Shown in pieces: positions 48,516 through 60,300 of a stretch of 64,000 nt of DNA (positions within the stretch are counted from its first letter, which is position 1; each line of letters begins with the position of its first letter). The DNA lies in NCBI GenBank assembly GCA_038503065.1, contig JBCAMK010000003.1, forward strand, positions 2,852,001 to 2,916,000, given 5' to 3'. Under the pieces are notes generated by a model. The model did not search any database and had not been told where the DNA came from. It worked only from the letters and a program-made list of their open reading frames with translations. The DNA comes from Paragyromitra xinjiangensis (lineage: Eukaryota; Ascomycota; Pezizomycetes; Pezizales; Discinaceae). Both the position numbers and the translations under genes were made by a program.

Positions 48516-50164
48516 AGTATCTAGATTGTTTTCCATGATGTGTTCCTCCTGTTTTTAACCGATAGAAGGAGAGGTGTAATTTTATAGGTTTATTCTTTTT
48601 TTTGCTCTGCGTCTTGTTTTAGTGCGATTCGCGATGATTCTTTTTTTCCTCTTCATACCCCATCATGTATTGACAGATGAGAGACGAAAGTGATGGTTTA
48701 AGGGATACATGCACAGGCTGGACTGGTATGGTCAAGATAGAAAAATGGCAGGTTCTGTTCAATTCAGCATATTCCTACCTAAGAGATAACGTGAATGTCA
48801 ATGCCGATTGAAGGTGCTCTGTCCGACGCTAAATTTAATTAAATGCCCATCCTAGTGAATTGCGCTAGGTAGAAACTCTCTCATAGGATAGACTAGTAAG
48901 CAATTTTATTAGCTTTAGCTACACTTCACGGATAAACGGCGTTCATCGATAAGCTAGCACGGCTGCTTCATTAGTCATCACTCGGTGCCTCAGAAGCATG
49001 CTGTACATGTCGTAGCTTCCGTGGATGGAAAAGTTTGAGAAGAAATAACCTAGGTCTTGGTGAAGTATTTACTTTAATTTTTGCTGACTCCGGACAGTCG
49101 TTATTTGCAGGTTAGCTCTTCAGCTCCCGATGTGATTGATGTCATGGAGCCCGGGGCTTTCTACCACGCATTTACATCCATACAACTGGGTGGGATAGTA
49201 TCACGATCATGAATAATTTATGGCTTGTCAGTTATCAACTGCCAGTAGTCGTTAGGAGTCGTGGCAGCTATCAATAATCTAGGAAATACGCCACAAACTC
49301 GGAATCTAGGATGGGTTGGGAGGGGAATCTATGGCCGTTGGAAGTTCCATCCCAGGCAAGCAAAATTAATAGTAAGAAGCTAGGTTCTGACTTGGTATCG
49401 ACACATGAACCTGGTAGAGTGGCGGGTATCTGCGAGTATCTTGGTGCTTCTCAGAAGCGATCCGGGACTTTGGAGGCTATTTTTCTCATAGACGTTGGAA
49501 CTATCTATAATCACGTTCCAGAGAATAATCAGTTTGGAGGAAAGAGTATCTTCTGAGAGGGATATTTACTTTAGGGTTCTCTGTTGTGATCGTTGGCCAG
49601 CTTGTAAAATGGCTCCCGATGGAAATATCACAACTCGCCTTAAGATTACGAGCGAATTTACATCTACTCAACGCACTATGCTAAAACTATCCACACGTTT
49701 CCAACAGAATGAATTTGTGGCTCTATAGAGTACCTGGCGTTGCAATAGCCACCCGTGTTTCCTACTAAGTTGTTAATTCGTTGCGGTTTTGTTAGTGTCT
49801 ACAAGCTTGCAGATTAGGTACCAGACCTACAAGAAAAAATGCCAAAAAATAAAGTGATATCAAGATTTCCATAACGAGGATGGAAACACGACTAGGGATT
49901 TATCCGGGGGCGCGATGCCAGGTTCTTAAGGCAAAGCGTGTAACCTCAACAAAAAGATGCGTTCACGCCAAGCCTTATTCGCATGAGTTGCGAAGCCATG
50001 GAGACAAGAGGGGTTAGGTTCATCGAAGGCGAAAAAATTACTCAAGATTAACCCCCACAAATGAAGTCCTAGAGTCATTCGCTGTGAGAATATATATTCA
50101 GCTTCAGAAAGTATTCTGGTTAACAATTGAGCAACTGGGAAAGTCGTTCTTCGTTTGTGTCGCC
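48516..50164. other. spacer upstream of the MFS gene
   Basis: 1.6 kb. T-rich 3' UTR-like sequence follows the J-protein stop; after that only short chance frames. No repeats or RNA genes were recognised. Confidence 0.45.
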
Positions 50165-51924
50165 ATGGAGGAGAAAACAGCAAAAAGCCTCAACCCGCCT
50201 GAGCTACCAGAGGTGGTTAATAGTCGTCAAGTTTACGATGATGACAGCATCGATTTCGACCCGAAAGAACAAGCGCGGATCCTCCGTAAAGTCGACTTCT
50301 ACCTTCTCCCCATTATCACCTTGCTCTATCTTATGTCCTTCCTTGATCGTTCTAGCATTGGAAACGCAAAAATCAGTGGCCTGGTTAAAGATTTGAACCT
50401 TAAACCTGTTCAATACAACATTGCGCTTTCCCTCTTTTTCGTCAGCTATGTGTCATTCGAGGTAGATATATTCGATACCTTTTGGTTTGGTTAGATCGGA
50501 GGTTGCTAAGAGCCTCAATCTCTAGATCCCAAGTAATATCCTACTTAAAAAGTTGTCACCGAGGTTGTGGCTGCCGTCTATATGTCTTGGTTGGGGAATG
50601 TAGGTTTTTCTCTATTGCTGCGCTGCAAACTAGCGAAAATTGAAATTCTCAGCGACTAATGTTAATTGTTAGTGTTTGCACGCTCCACGGAATCGTTCAA
50701 AACTTTGCAGGGCTAGTAGTAGTGAGAGTGGTTATGGGAATTTTGGAAGCCGGATTATTTGTTTGTGGTTCTTCCCTTTTCTCCAAGCAACCGAGTAGAT
50801 GAAATGAACAGCGAGGCTCACTTTTCTCTCAGCCTGGTGTCGTCTTTCTTCTTACCGTCTGGTATTATTTCCCACGTTGCAAATTCCGAATTGTCTGGCA
50901 GCTAAATTGAGAAAGGTATCCACGACATGCGCTCGTCTTCCGCTTCTGTCTGTTCTTTAGTGCTGCTACCTTGGCTGGTGCTTTCGGTGGTTTATTAGCG
51001 AGAGGCCTGGTGGAACTAGATGGAGCAGGTGGCTTGGAGGGCTGGAGGTACCATAATAATCACCTCGGTGAGGGGATTAAGAGCTAACGTGTCTGTGAAT
51101 GAGTTAGGTGGATTTTTATCGTAGAGGGGTTAATCACTGTTGTTGTCGCCATTTCTGCCTACTTCTGGATCCAGGACTCCCCCGAGACCTCCCGTTTCCT
51201 TTCCGTTCCCGACAAGAAGACTCTAGCAGCAATCTTAGCCCGAGACTTCAATAGTGAAGATCAGGCATTCTCATGGTCAGAAGTTCGCGCTGCTTTTGGT
51301 GAGTGGAAGGTCTGGACCAGTGGCATCATCTGTCTTGGAATAGCCCTGCCGACCTTTTCATTCGCATTATTCCTCCCGTCGATCATCAATGGCCTCGGTT
51401 TCACCTCCACGAAATCCCAGCTCATGACCGTCCCACCTTATGTTGCGGCATTCTTCTTCACTATTGGGATGGGGTGGCTTTCAGATAGGCTCAAAAGCCG
51501 CGGCGTACCACTGTTGATATTCACAGCCATTGGCATTGTCGGGTACGCGATCCAGATCGGGGCCCATCATTCGAGTCTTGGTTTGAAGTATTTCGCAACC
51601 TTTTTATCTGCAATCGGCATATTCACAACTTCTGGTCTCAATATCCCTTGGCTAAGCAACAATCTTAGAGGCCATTCGAGAAGAGCTACTGGGAGTGCCA
51701 TCCAAGTCTCTATAGGACAGTTAGGGGGTGTGGCGGCATCCTATATATATCGTCAACAGGACGCACCGCAATATATTTTGGGGCATAGCTTGGCGTTAGG
51801 GTCGCTGGTTATCGCTTTCGTGACCGTTACGCTACAGTGGTGGTTGTTGAGGAGGGAGAATGCTGAGCTGGACAGGGTGGAAGGAGATGAAGTATCGGGA
51901 GAGCGGTTTAGGTTTACTTTGTAG
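50165..51924 (+). CDS. MFS transporter, anion:cation symporter (Dal5/allantoate permease) type
   Basis: A 12-helix plasma-membrane transporter of the fungal ACS family, whose members take up allantoate, nicotinate, biotin, pantothenate and similar organic anions. The substrate here cannot be read. Six exons: 50165-50461, 50526-50599, 50673-50760, 50833-50861, 50916-51047 and 51108-51924, 478 residues, normal length. Motifs: KVDFYLLPIITLLYLMSFLD then RSSIGNA in helix 1, SYVSFEIPSNILLKK, GIVQNFAGLVVVRVVMGILE, FFSAATLAGAFGGLLARG, and GWRWIFIVEGLITV. The fourth exon is 29 nt with donor GTATTA after GTCTG; this junction alone yields the expected VWYPRH in frame. No disruption was found. Confidence 0.9.
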
Positions 51925-52536
51925 GAACGGGATCAATTTTCATTAGTTAGAATATCAGACTTTTAGCGCCTCAGGCAAAGTCTTTGGGGTAAGATCTGAG
52001 CCTTCTGAGTATGAGATTGTGGTGAATGAATGAAGAATTTAAATTTCGCTGGAAGCATGAACTAGGACCTGGGGGGGGGGGGTTCTGCGTCACTGAATCA
52101 GCGTTGAAAAATAACAAAGCGAAAAGAGAGAGAAGGCTTGAACTCATACAGAAATAAGGCTAGATATCCATGATAGTAATATCAGAGCAAATTCAAATAA
52201 ATAGAAGAGCCAATTTATCACCTAGTAGACAGCTATACTCGCTAGGATCTCGACACAAAGAAGATTGTGATATATGTACCGGGAGCGAATATTTTTGGAG
52301 ATCTCGGCTATTTAAGGGACTAAATATAAATGGCGTAGGGCCAAAGGCAGATAAAGGTGAGGTATAGATTCAGATTTCGAATATCTAAAAAAGAATTTGG
52401 TATTAAAGAAAAAATTGCACTAGATCGAATAATTTACACTCCGCAAAACCAATCCCCATAAAGTGAAGGATGAGAGAGAGACGCGGATGTCCATTAAAGG
52501 ACGCATTGGGGAGAGAAGATGGTAAAAGCGAAGGCT
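51925..52536. other. spacer between convergent genes
   Basis: 3' regions of the MFS gene (+) and the cytochrome b5 gene (-). Contains a run of 12 G at 52071-52082. A short frame at 52170-52367 has no motif. Confidence 0.5.
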
Positions 52537-52920
52537 TCACAGTTTGGCTTCTTCTTTGACAGTTCCGATCTTTAATTTGTCGACGTACTTCTTAAGGACG
52601 CCCTCGTTGTGATACTAAATTAGAAAGTTAGGACCGACTGTCTCATTGTGTTCGAAAGAGTGCTTTCCTTCCAGAATTGTTTGCTGGCATCTTTTCCTGC
52701 AACACGTTTCAGGATTTTGGCTCCGCCTGGGTGTTCATCAACGAACCCTAGATTTATCAAACGAAGTTTAGTGAAGTGCATTCTATAAAAATCCACAGGC
52801 AATAGGCCAAATACCAGTGACATCGTAGACCCCATCATCGATGATGATATACATTCCAGCTTCAGCATCTTTGTGAGCGGCGACGTCGTTAACGGAAAGT
52901 TTCGTCAATTCCTTCGACAT
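52537..52920 (-). CDS. small cytochrome b5-fold haem protein
   Basis: An 87-residue soluble cytochrome b5-like protein, probably an electron carrier, with no membrane anchor. Exons complement(52815-52920, 52668-52747, 52537-52614). The first intron (52748-52814) is ordinary GT-AG. The second (52615-52667, 53 bp) has a good CCTAAC branch and TTTAG acceptor but begins GAAAGC, not GT. Joining there gives the continuous, family-like reading QFWKYHNEGVLKKYV. Motifs: VNDVAAHKDAEAGMYIIIDD, VYDVTGFVDEHPGGAKILKR (first haem-ligand His in HPGG), and a second candidate ligand His in YHNEG. Without removal of this segment the protein ends 19 residues after FWK and loses the second His. It may be a GA-AG intron, a mutated splice site or a sequencing error. 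Confidence 0.8.
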
Positions 52921-53429
52921 TTTTAAGATTTGTTAGAGTTGGGCGGGTAGAAAGGCTAGTCGTGTAAATGAAATGACCCTTATTAGAAAAACAGATGGGG
53001 ATAACTGTAGGGATTATCTCTCGTTTTGTAGAGGCCATTGAGTGAATGGGGTGCGTTGATGAGCCGAGGTACTTGATAGTGGTCCGGCAGTCTCGGTAAT
53101 CTTTGTATCAATAACATAAGGCATGTGATTGGCTAGTAATATTCTAACATTACCCTGCTTCAACATGCCACTGGCGTAGCCAACGTCAAAAATGTAGGGG
53201 CGGAAATACTACTGGCTGGTCATGATCATGGTTCTATGGCATTTAGAAGTGCTAATATACTCAAGATCTCTGTTTGAGATACGATATATTTAAGCTAAGA
53301 CATTTCACTTTCACTTTTGCGGCACTGCAGCTGAAAACAAACTCAAGTAGGATAAAGATAGAAGAAATAGTTTTGCTTTTCTTAATTATTGCTCTGTACC
53401 ATGCCCGCAGCCCGAGACGCTTACATCTC

Positions 53430-54010
53430 AATCTTCCACCGCATCATCATTCTCCTCCGAATTTTCGCCATCCTCAGCATCCGCATTATCTTCATTTTAT
53501 TCCTCAGATCTTCATCTCTGTCTTTAGGGACTCCGATTATAGTATAATCGTCCTATAAGAATTCGGATTATAAGAATATTCGCCTCCTAAGAATATGTCG
53601 ACCGGGCTAGGCAGGGGTTATTTTGTGTGCACCAGCACTTTCCTATTAGAATACCTGCGATTGTGCTTTATTCCTTTAGCTTTATCAACTCTTTCCCTCA
53701 AAATTTCCGCCTTCTTCTCCATCTCTCCAATACGCTTTGTAACCTCGCCAAGATCTCTAATAGTTAACCTACCTTTTTCCCTGTTCTGTCACCAACGTGT
53801 ATTCGCGAGGAGCGGGGAAGTTTCTGGATGGCTGATATCGAGGATTTAGGATCGAAAGCTTCCGGTGAAGCTACTTGCGTAGAGAAGAGTAAGCTCGTCT
53901 AGGGCTGAGGTGGAGAAATCTAACTTGGGATTTGCTTCTTTTGGGGGACCGCACAGGAGGCATTGGAGACCTCGAAAGGACCCCGGAATTAGTTAGGTGC
54001 AGTGAGGCTA
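53430..54010 (-). pseudogene. possible decayed DNA-transposon fragment
   Basis: On the minus strand, broken frames read like the tail of a coding region: a helical, charged stretch (RDLGEVTKRIGEMEKKAEIL), several stops, then an acidic NEDNADAEDGENSEENDD segment. Short repeated and inverted AT-rich motifs at 53525-53600 (TATAAGAAT, AAGAATAT, and CGATTATAGTATAATCG) resemble a transposon end. This would fit a pogo/Fot1-type element rotted beyond function, but no catalytic DDE motif is seen, so the call is tentative. Confidence 0.3.
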
Positions 54011-56769
54011 GCCAAGATAGTTGAGAGGGTTTGTGAGGCCATCATCCTGATTAAACTCGTGAGTGAATGTATGGTAACTTCCAGCACGCCTGTTTGTTTC
54101 CCAATCCCTTTAATATTTCGAAGCTGACAACTACAGTCTGACCTATATTTATATTACATAAATTAATTTTCTATTACCTTATTTAAAAAGCCCCCAAAAC
54201 TAGTAACCCCACACGAACAAAACAACGCCATGTTGGAATTGCTGTAAGCGCCAGTCCCTTACCAGATGTCATACTAGATACACCGAATTGGCCTCCCGTA
54301 GTAAATTATTAGCGAATATAGCAAAAGCCTATAGGTAGAAATTACAGATATAGATTCTCACGTAATAATGCAGACTGTCGGCTACAACCTGAGGTATTTG
54401 GATGCTGGGAACAAGGGGTGTTTCGCTCCGATCCGTCGGGATCTGTTCTGGGAATCTCTCCTTCAGTCCTGAGACATACGTTAAATTTTGCGGGAGCTAA
54501 AACTTTACGCTGTCCTCAGGAGCAAAGGGGAAGAGAGCGCAGTCTGTACATGAGAGCGCTGAAAGCTCGTAGTGGGAAGTTGGGGGATAGAAGCTTTTGG
54601 GCCTCGACGGGTACTAACCTCGACCCACGATAATTCTCTTGGGATCGCTCGATGATGGAATAGCCCCGGCTGCTATCTGATCAGCTCGTGTTACTCCATG
54701 CGCTATTTCCCTAACGAGAAGATGGCTTCCTAGAGTTCTCTTCTCGGAAACGTTATTTATCTATCACGTTTAGCATCACACGATGTTCTTCGAGCAGCTG
54801 AGTGCCCTTCTCATGTGCCCAGATTTCTGCCCTGGTATATCTAATAGATTGGTGAGAATATTATTCGGTCGGTAGCTTTTCCCCAAAGTAGTTGCGTGTC
54901 TGTGTCCGGATACTTGTTCCTGCATCTGTTATAGATTGATCAACTGAAGAAGATACCCACACCTTGATTATGAGACTGGGATTAGAATACCATCCAATTG
55001 AACCGAAGGCCATGTCGGATATCTGACATTGTACTCCTCTGTGCGAACTCAAATGATCTGCAGTGCATGTAGTTCCCTACTATTTGAAGTTCGTGCATTA
55101 TGCGTATGCACCATATTTCGAGCTGTTTTTTTTGGAACACCGGCGAGAGTGTATTGAGATGATCAAAACCGGGAACTCCGAGACTAAGGTATCTCCCAAA
55201 AATAATGCAACACTCTAGAAACCAGTCAATAAAAGTGTCGATGCGGACACCAACATACAACTAAGTTCAGGTAACAGATCTTCATGTAACCCTAGATGGG
55301 GGATTGACTAGGTAATACCATAAACACAGAAAGAGATGGCTAAAAAATGAATGAGGAAGAAGGTAAAAGAAGATAAAATACTTCTGTAAATCATCACGTG
55401 AAAAATATGATCTTTAAAGGTTGGGTGTGCAGGTGATCTGCGAGAACCGCTGGCACACATACGTATCTCTAGATTTTGGCAGCGATTAGCATATCTAAGT
55501 GCACTCTATTACCCGAGATGTGATGTGTCTGGGAATTACCGGGGTGTTACTTGCAGCATGTCAGCCCCACAGTTTGTATTTCCCTAAGTGCTCTATGTGT
55601 GTAACCTGCGGCCAGCCGGGGTTTGATTCGCTTGTCTTTATTGAAACAGGCCTATATACACACTACTCATCAAATACCGCTTGTTAAAGATGACCGTCAA
55701 TATTGTCTTGCCCGCAAAAGCTCTGCTCTGAGGGGCTATTGGTGTAGTACTCGGCTCTCAGTTATTGTGAGATCTATGAGATTTTAGACGATTTCGTCCA
55801 GCAAGTGGAAACTTCTGGCTTAGTTTACGTAGGGGAGTGACTTAGTAATAAAAAAACTCATACTTTGCTGCGGCGTGATACTAGTAGAGCAGAATTTCCG
55901 ATTAGAAGTGGGATCTAACACTTCTGAAATGACCATTTTCTTCGAGTTAGAAGATGAGGTACGTTACAAATGGTAGGGGACTCAATGACAAACTGCCTCC
56001 GCTTGTACAATCGTCTCGATATATTCCCGCTCTTACTAACGCACAACATAGTGAGGTCTGTAGACTTCTCACGAGCAGTAGAGCTACCTATAAAGAGAGG
56101 ATCTTGGCCCATATTTGACAAACGATTTAAACTTTCAACCTCTCCGATAAGTGTTGGGGATAAGCTTCGTAATCGGGTATTGAGAGGATGCTGTAGAAGA
56201 TTCTAACCTACGTGTAGCCAACGTATTCGGGTCTGTATCGTAGTTGACTCGGGTTAATTAAGTCCCCTCTGCGCTCTACTTCCCATATGCGTACCTAACG
56301 AACTATCTATCTACCTGTCCAATCCATGTATCACAACAATAAAGGGGTGAATTTATTCGAGTGATTGGGTGTGATCATGAAGTCGACACCTATTAGCCCT
56401 CCTCAGAAGACCTATACACATCTCTAGGCGATTAAGCAAATATAAATATACTACGACCATTTACTGCAGTGCAGTACATATTTCGAGGAGTCTGAAGCCC
56501 TCTTAGCCTTGGGTTACATGAGTTTTAACTTACGCCAATAGAGGTGGCCGGTCGCAAATGATCAAATCTTATCCAAACCTCCCTACCATAAATACTATGT
56601 CTATTTGTAGTCTAGAAGATCTTGTAAATGGCTTAGTTAGCTTTACACCTCATCTAATTCACCTTAAATTTTTAGCTCCCCGCGAACTGCCCAGGCCAGT
56701 CTAATCATAAGCGGGAGAAAGTAGAGTGTACATGTAGGTTAGGCGGGTCAACCTTTGGGGGGGACTTTA

Positions 56770-56889
56770 CTTAGGTAGGACCATAGGAACCGGAAAACAT
56801 AGGGTGTGTGGCTTTCTATGCAACGATATCTGTGCGCTATTCCGTAGCATACAAAGCCACACACCCCGGTTCTTATGGTTCTACCCAAG
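56770..56889. mobile_element. MITE-like palindromic element with TA flanks
   Basis: 120 bp, nearly a full hairpin: left arm CTTAGGTAGGACCATAGG..., right arm inverted CTTGGGTAGAACCATAAG..., both reaching GGTGTGTGGCTTT. The arms differ by about nine inserted bases and several substitutions. TA dinucleotides flank both ends (56768-56769 and 56890-56891), as with Tc1/mariner-type insertions. Confidence 0.7.
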
Positions 56890-57373
56890 TACATATTTAG
56901 TGAGATTAGTCTGAATCTGCTTTCAGTCGATGGGGCTTGCAAGATGAATGTACGGGTCCAACGCGTGTTCAAGTGACGTCACGTGTCATTTTGCAGGTGA
57001 GCATACAGGCCGGGTAATATCCTAGCAGTGTCATCCCTGCATGTCCGTATATTTGTCACGAGAGTTAATGATTCCATCGTCTAACAGACACCAGAGGGTG
57101 TGGGTTCATTGCTGCTCCTAACTCATCCACCTGAGAAGAATCTTAAAGAATACTACCGTCCTTTTTATAAAGATATGCGAGTTTGCTGCAGTTGTTTTTA
57201 AGAGTAGTGGCCGGCCAGTGTTTGCTCTATTATCTAGATCCAGCCCTGTCCCCTGAGCATTGGTTTGTACCATTCTTTACGGGAACCATTTATCTCTCCT
57301 AGGAATGCTACATAAACTAACCTCTTTAGACCCCCAGAGCTCAATTTAACCAGGCCGTTCGCCAGCACCAAGA

Positions 57374-60300
57374 ATGGATTATTCTATGTCGCCGTTCTTG
57401 AATCCAAGGATTGGATCCCAGCTCTTTTCGCTCCTTTCAAGGAGATCATTTGCGTCTTCCTCCAAGCTTGATCCGAAGCCTGGAAAATGTTACCCCCCTG
57501 GCGAATCACCACTTGAGCATGTTTTGATACTTTCCCCCTTTCTTGATTGCCTTCTCGCTCACCTTACTACTCTTGATATCCTCCGCTTCACCAATGTTTC
57601 TCGAACGGTCCGTGCTTATACTTATGATCACATTCCCTCCTTTCGGGTATTGAATTTTATCCGCTTTTGCCAGGAAAGTCATCAACTTCTTCCGAACTAC
57701 TGGCCTCAGAATGGAACCAACAGGCTGTGCAATTGGGAGTATAATCTCCCCGCTAAGAAATACCCATATATTGACACCAATGAATGGGAATGTGCATGTA
57801 AATTCTGTGTGTGCTATGGTCGCCTAGACGACGAGAATGAGGGAGAAGGATTGTTGGGACTTGGAGGAGGGCTCTTGCAACGAGGGTTTTATTACTATAG
57901 CCTTCTCGGCTCCACAGAGCTCCATTCCCTTTTCGGAAGATTGCCACAAGGAATGCAATTAACAGTATTGATACTTGATGGCACTGATGTAGGAATGGAA
58001 TTTGTGAAAGAAATCTTTAGGTCCGCTTGGGGTGGGGCGTGGCTGAAAGAATTGAGTTTAAGAAGATGTGCACAAATTGAACACTTGGATATCGAGAAGT
58101 GGTTGAGGAAAGCTTTTTCGAGGAATTGGGTCCATGGGTTGAGAGTTTTAAAGGTATTTTGTCGAAAAATCTGTCTACATTTTTGTGTTTTTGATTGATA
58201 CTTCCATAATGTTTGTAGATTGTGTCAAAGTCTTAACTTCCTGAAGTGATAATGTATTACTTCTATCATACTAACTCAATTTATATAGCTTTGGGGATGC
58301 GGGACGAAATCTCCTAGAGGAATCTTCAAGCCTCGTTACGGTACTGCATCGCTGCGGCCTAGCAACAGCACTCTTGGCTCTGTTGGGGGTGTTAGTGGTT
58401 CGGGTGCGAGTGGAGCGAGTCAGGCCAACACTGGAACTTCTCCAGCCATCACTGCGACCATTCCTAGTTCCTCGGATGGGTCTACTAGCTTTTCGGACAT
58501 GCAAACAGACGCCTTTATGGGTAGTACGGCCACTACTATAGAACCTCGGGCTGCAACTACTAGCGATACCCCCAGAGATATTACCAATTCTCCTTCAGAG
58601 GTAGTGCAGCAGATCCCGAGCAGCCTTCCGGGTGTGATTAGCGACTTGAATAACCCGATACTATCCCCTGCAGAATCCTCCCTAAACTCATCCTCTGGAA
58701 CTGGAACTGGAACTCAGGGCCCTAGAGCTACTTCTATTAAAACTGTTGATGCGACCATTACTTCCAACATGGCTACCCGAGGGCCAGCCCAAAACACTAC
58801 TGACCTTCTTAGGCCCACTGATTTTGTAGTTAGTGGTGCGAGTCAACCTACTCTGAGTCCCTCTGATGCAGGAATAGATAGGGCGATTACGGGAAGTAGT
58901 CAGGGCCACGTGGTGGTAAACTCAATGTTTGATGTGCCTCCCAGCGAAGTGGCTACCCTAGCTGGAAGTCAGAACCCCAATGCCAACCATGTGGGTGGGA
59001 GCAATATTGCAGCACCTCACCTCACCCTAGGGACTAGCATTGAGAGTCCTGGCCATGCTGGAACATACCATGAGCATTCCGTGAGTGGCTCAATCGCCAA
59101 TGCCATGCCAAACAATGCTCCAAGTTCTGCTTCGAACCCAGTTCCGACACCGGTCTCGACAGTAACTGCCGGTACACCAGGAATAAGGTCGAAAACTGTT
59201 GATCCGACCATTAACCTCATCCGCTATTGCCGTCAAAAGAAAATATATCTCGATATTGGCCTTTGTGCGATGAAGCAGCAATGTTTTACCGTCCGTGCTC
59301 ATCTCAATGCAAATATAGCACAGAATTTGTTAGCTGCTGTAGGGGGTGTTGCGGGCTTCGCACCGCAGCAGAGGGGGCAGGTCGTGTTAGCTGAAAAGAG
59401 GCCAGCAAAAAGAGAATGTTGCAAGGAAGAGTGCGAATTAGCTGAAGTAGGTCGAAACCCCTGATCTCGCTTACCGTCTCATTCAGTGTTTTACCTCGTC
59501 TTTTCATTATCCGTGTACCACGGTGGTCCCGGTCAGAGGGTTCGCTTAGAGTCCGGGAAACAGGCTCGCGGAAAGAATAGCAGCCCCACTGGGTACAAGA
59601 AAAACATAAGCTGACCAAGATTAAATAATAGCTGGAAGCCTTATGCGGTCGTTGTGTGGCAAATATGACTTGTCAGAAGTGTCACAAGTATGTCGGTCTC
59701 TTTCCTCTTTCCTTTTTGGCCAACATGGACAATAATTTGTGTGACCATTATGTACCCCGCAAAAGCCATTCCTCCTTGCTTTGATGACTAATAACTTCAC
59801 AACATGGCAATTTGTTACTCAAACTGATGTTCATCTGATAGTTTTTATTGCCGGAAGCACGACCCAGGAGAGAATTTGTTTCTGCTTTGCCCGATTTGTG
59901 GGCCCTGTTGTGATCCTTGTTTCGAGACAAACACGACTAGTTGCGCTTATTGTAGCGAGCGCTTCTGTAACACTCATTACCCAAACGGAAGATGCTTAAT
60001 TGTATTCGATTTGATTACAGGGGATCTCGTGTCTCGAGAGGAAGAAGATGTTATCGCCGAAGAAGCAGGAGTAGAAAGAATGATGTCTGGAAATAGCTCG
60101 TGTGGTAGGAGGAATAGGAAATACGAGAAGTGCAAGTCTTGTAAAGAAATCACGTGTTGGGAATGCGCTAACGAAGGCGGCTGGGAATACTGTGATTCAA
60201 CTAAAGGAGGATGCGGTGAGATGGTTTGTGGGGGGTGTGATTCTTTTACTTGTTGGTCTTGTGAAAGCAGGTTCTGCGAAGACTGTGCAAAAAATATGGG

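Larger units (their letters stand above)
52921..57373. other. 4.5-kb gene-poor region with transposon traces
   Basis: Contains a possible decayed transposase end (53430-54010, -), a hairpin-like element at 56770-56889 and otherwise short chance frames. The frame at 54418-54633 has no recognisable motif. Confidence 0.5.

Noticed and set aside
57060..57125. tRNA-like fragment (GGGTTCATTGC)
   Set aside because: Only a T-arm-like piece; no matching acceptor stem or D arm could be found.
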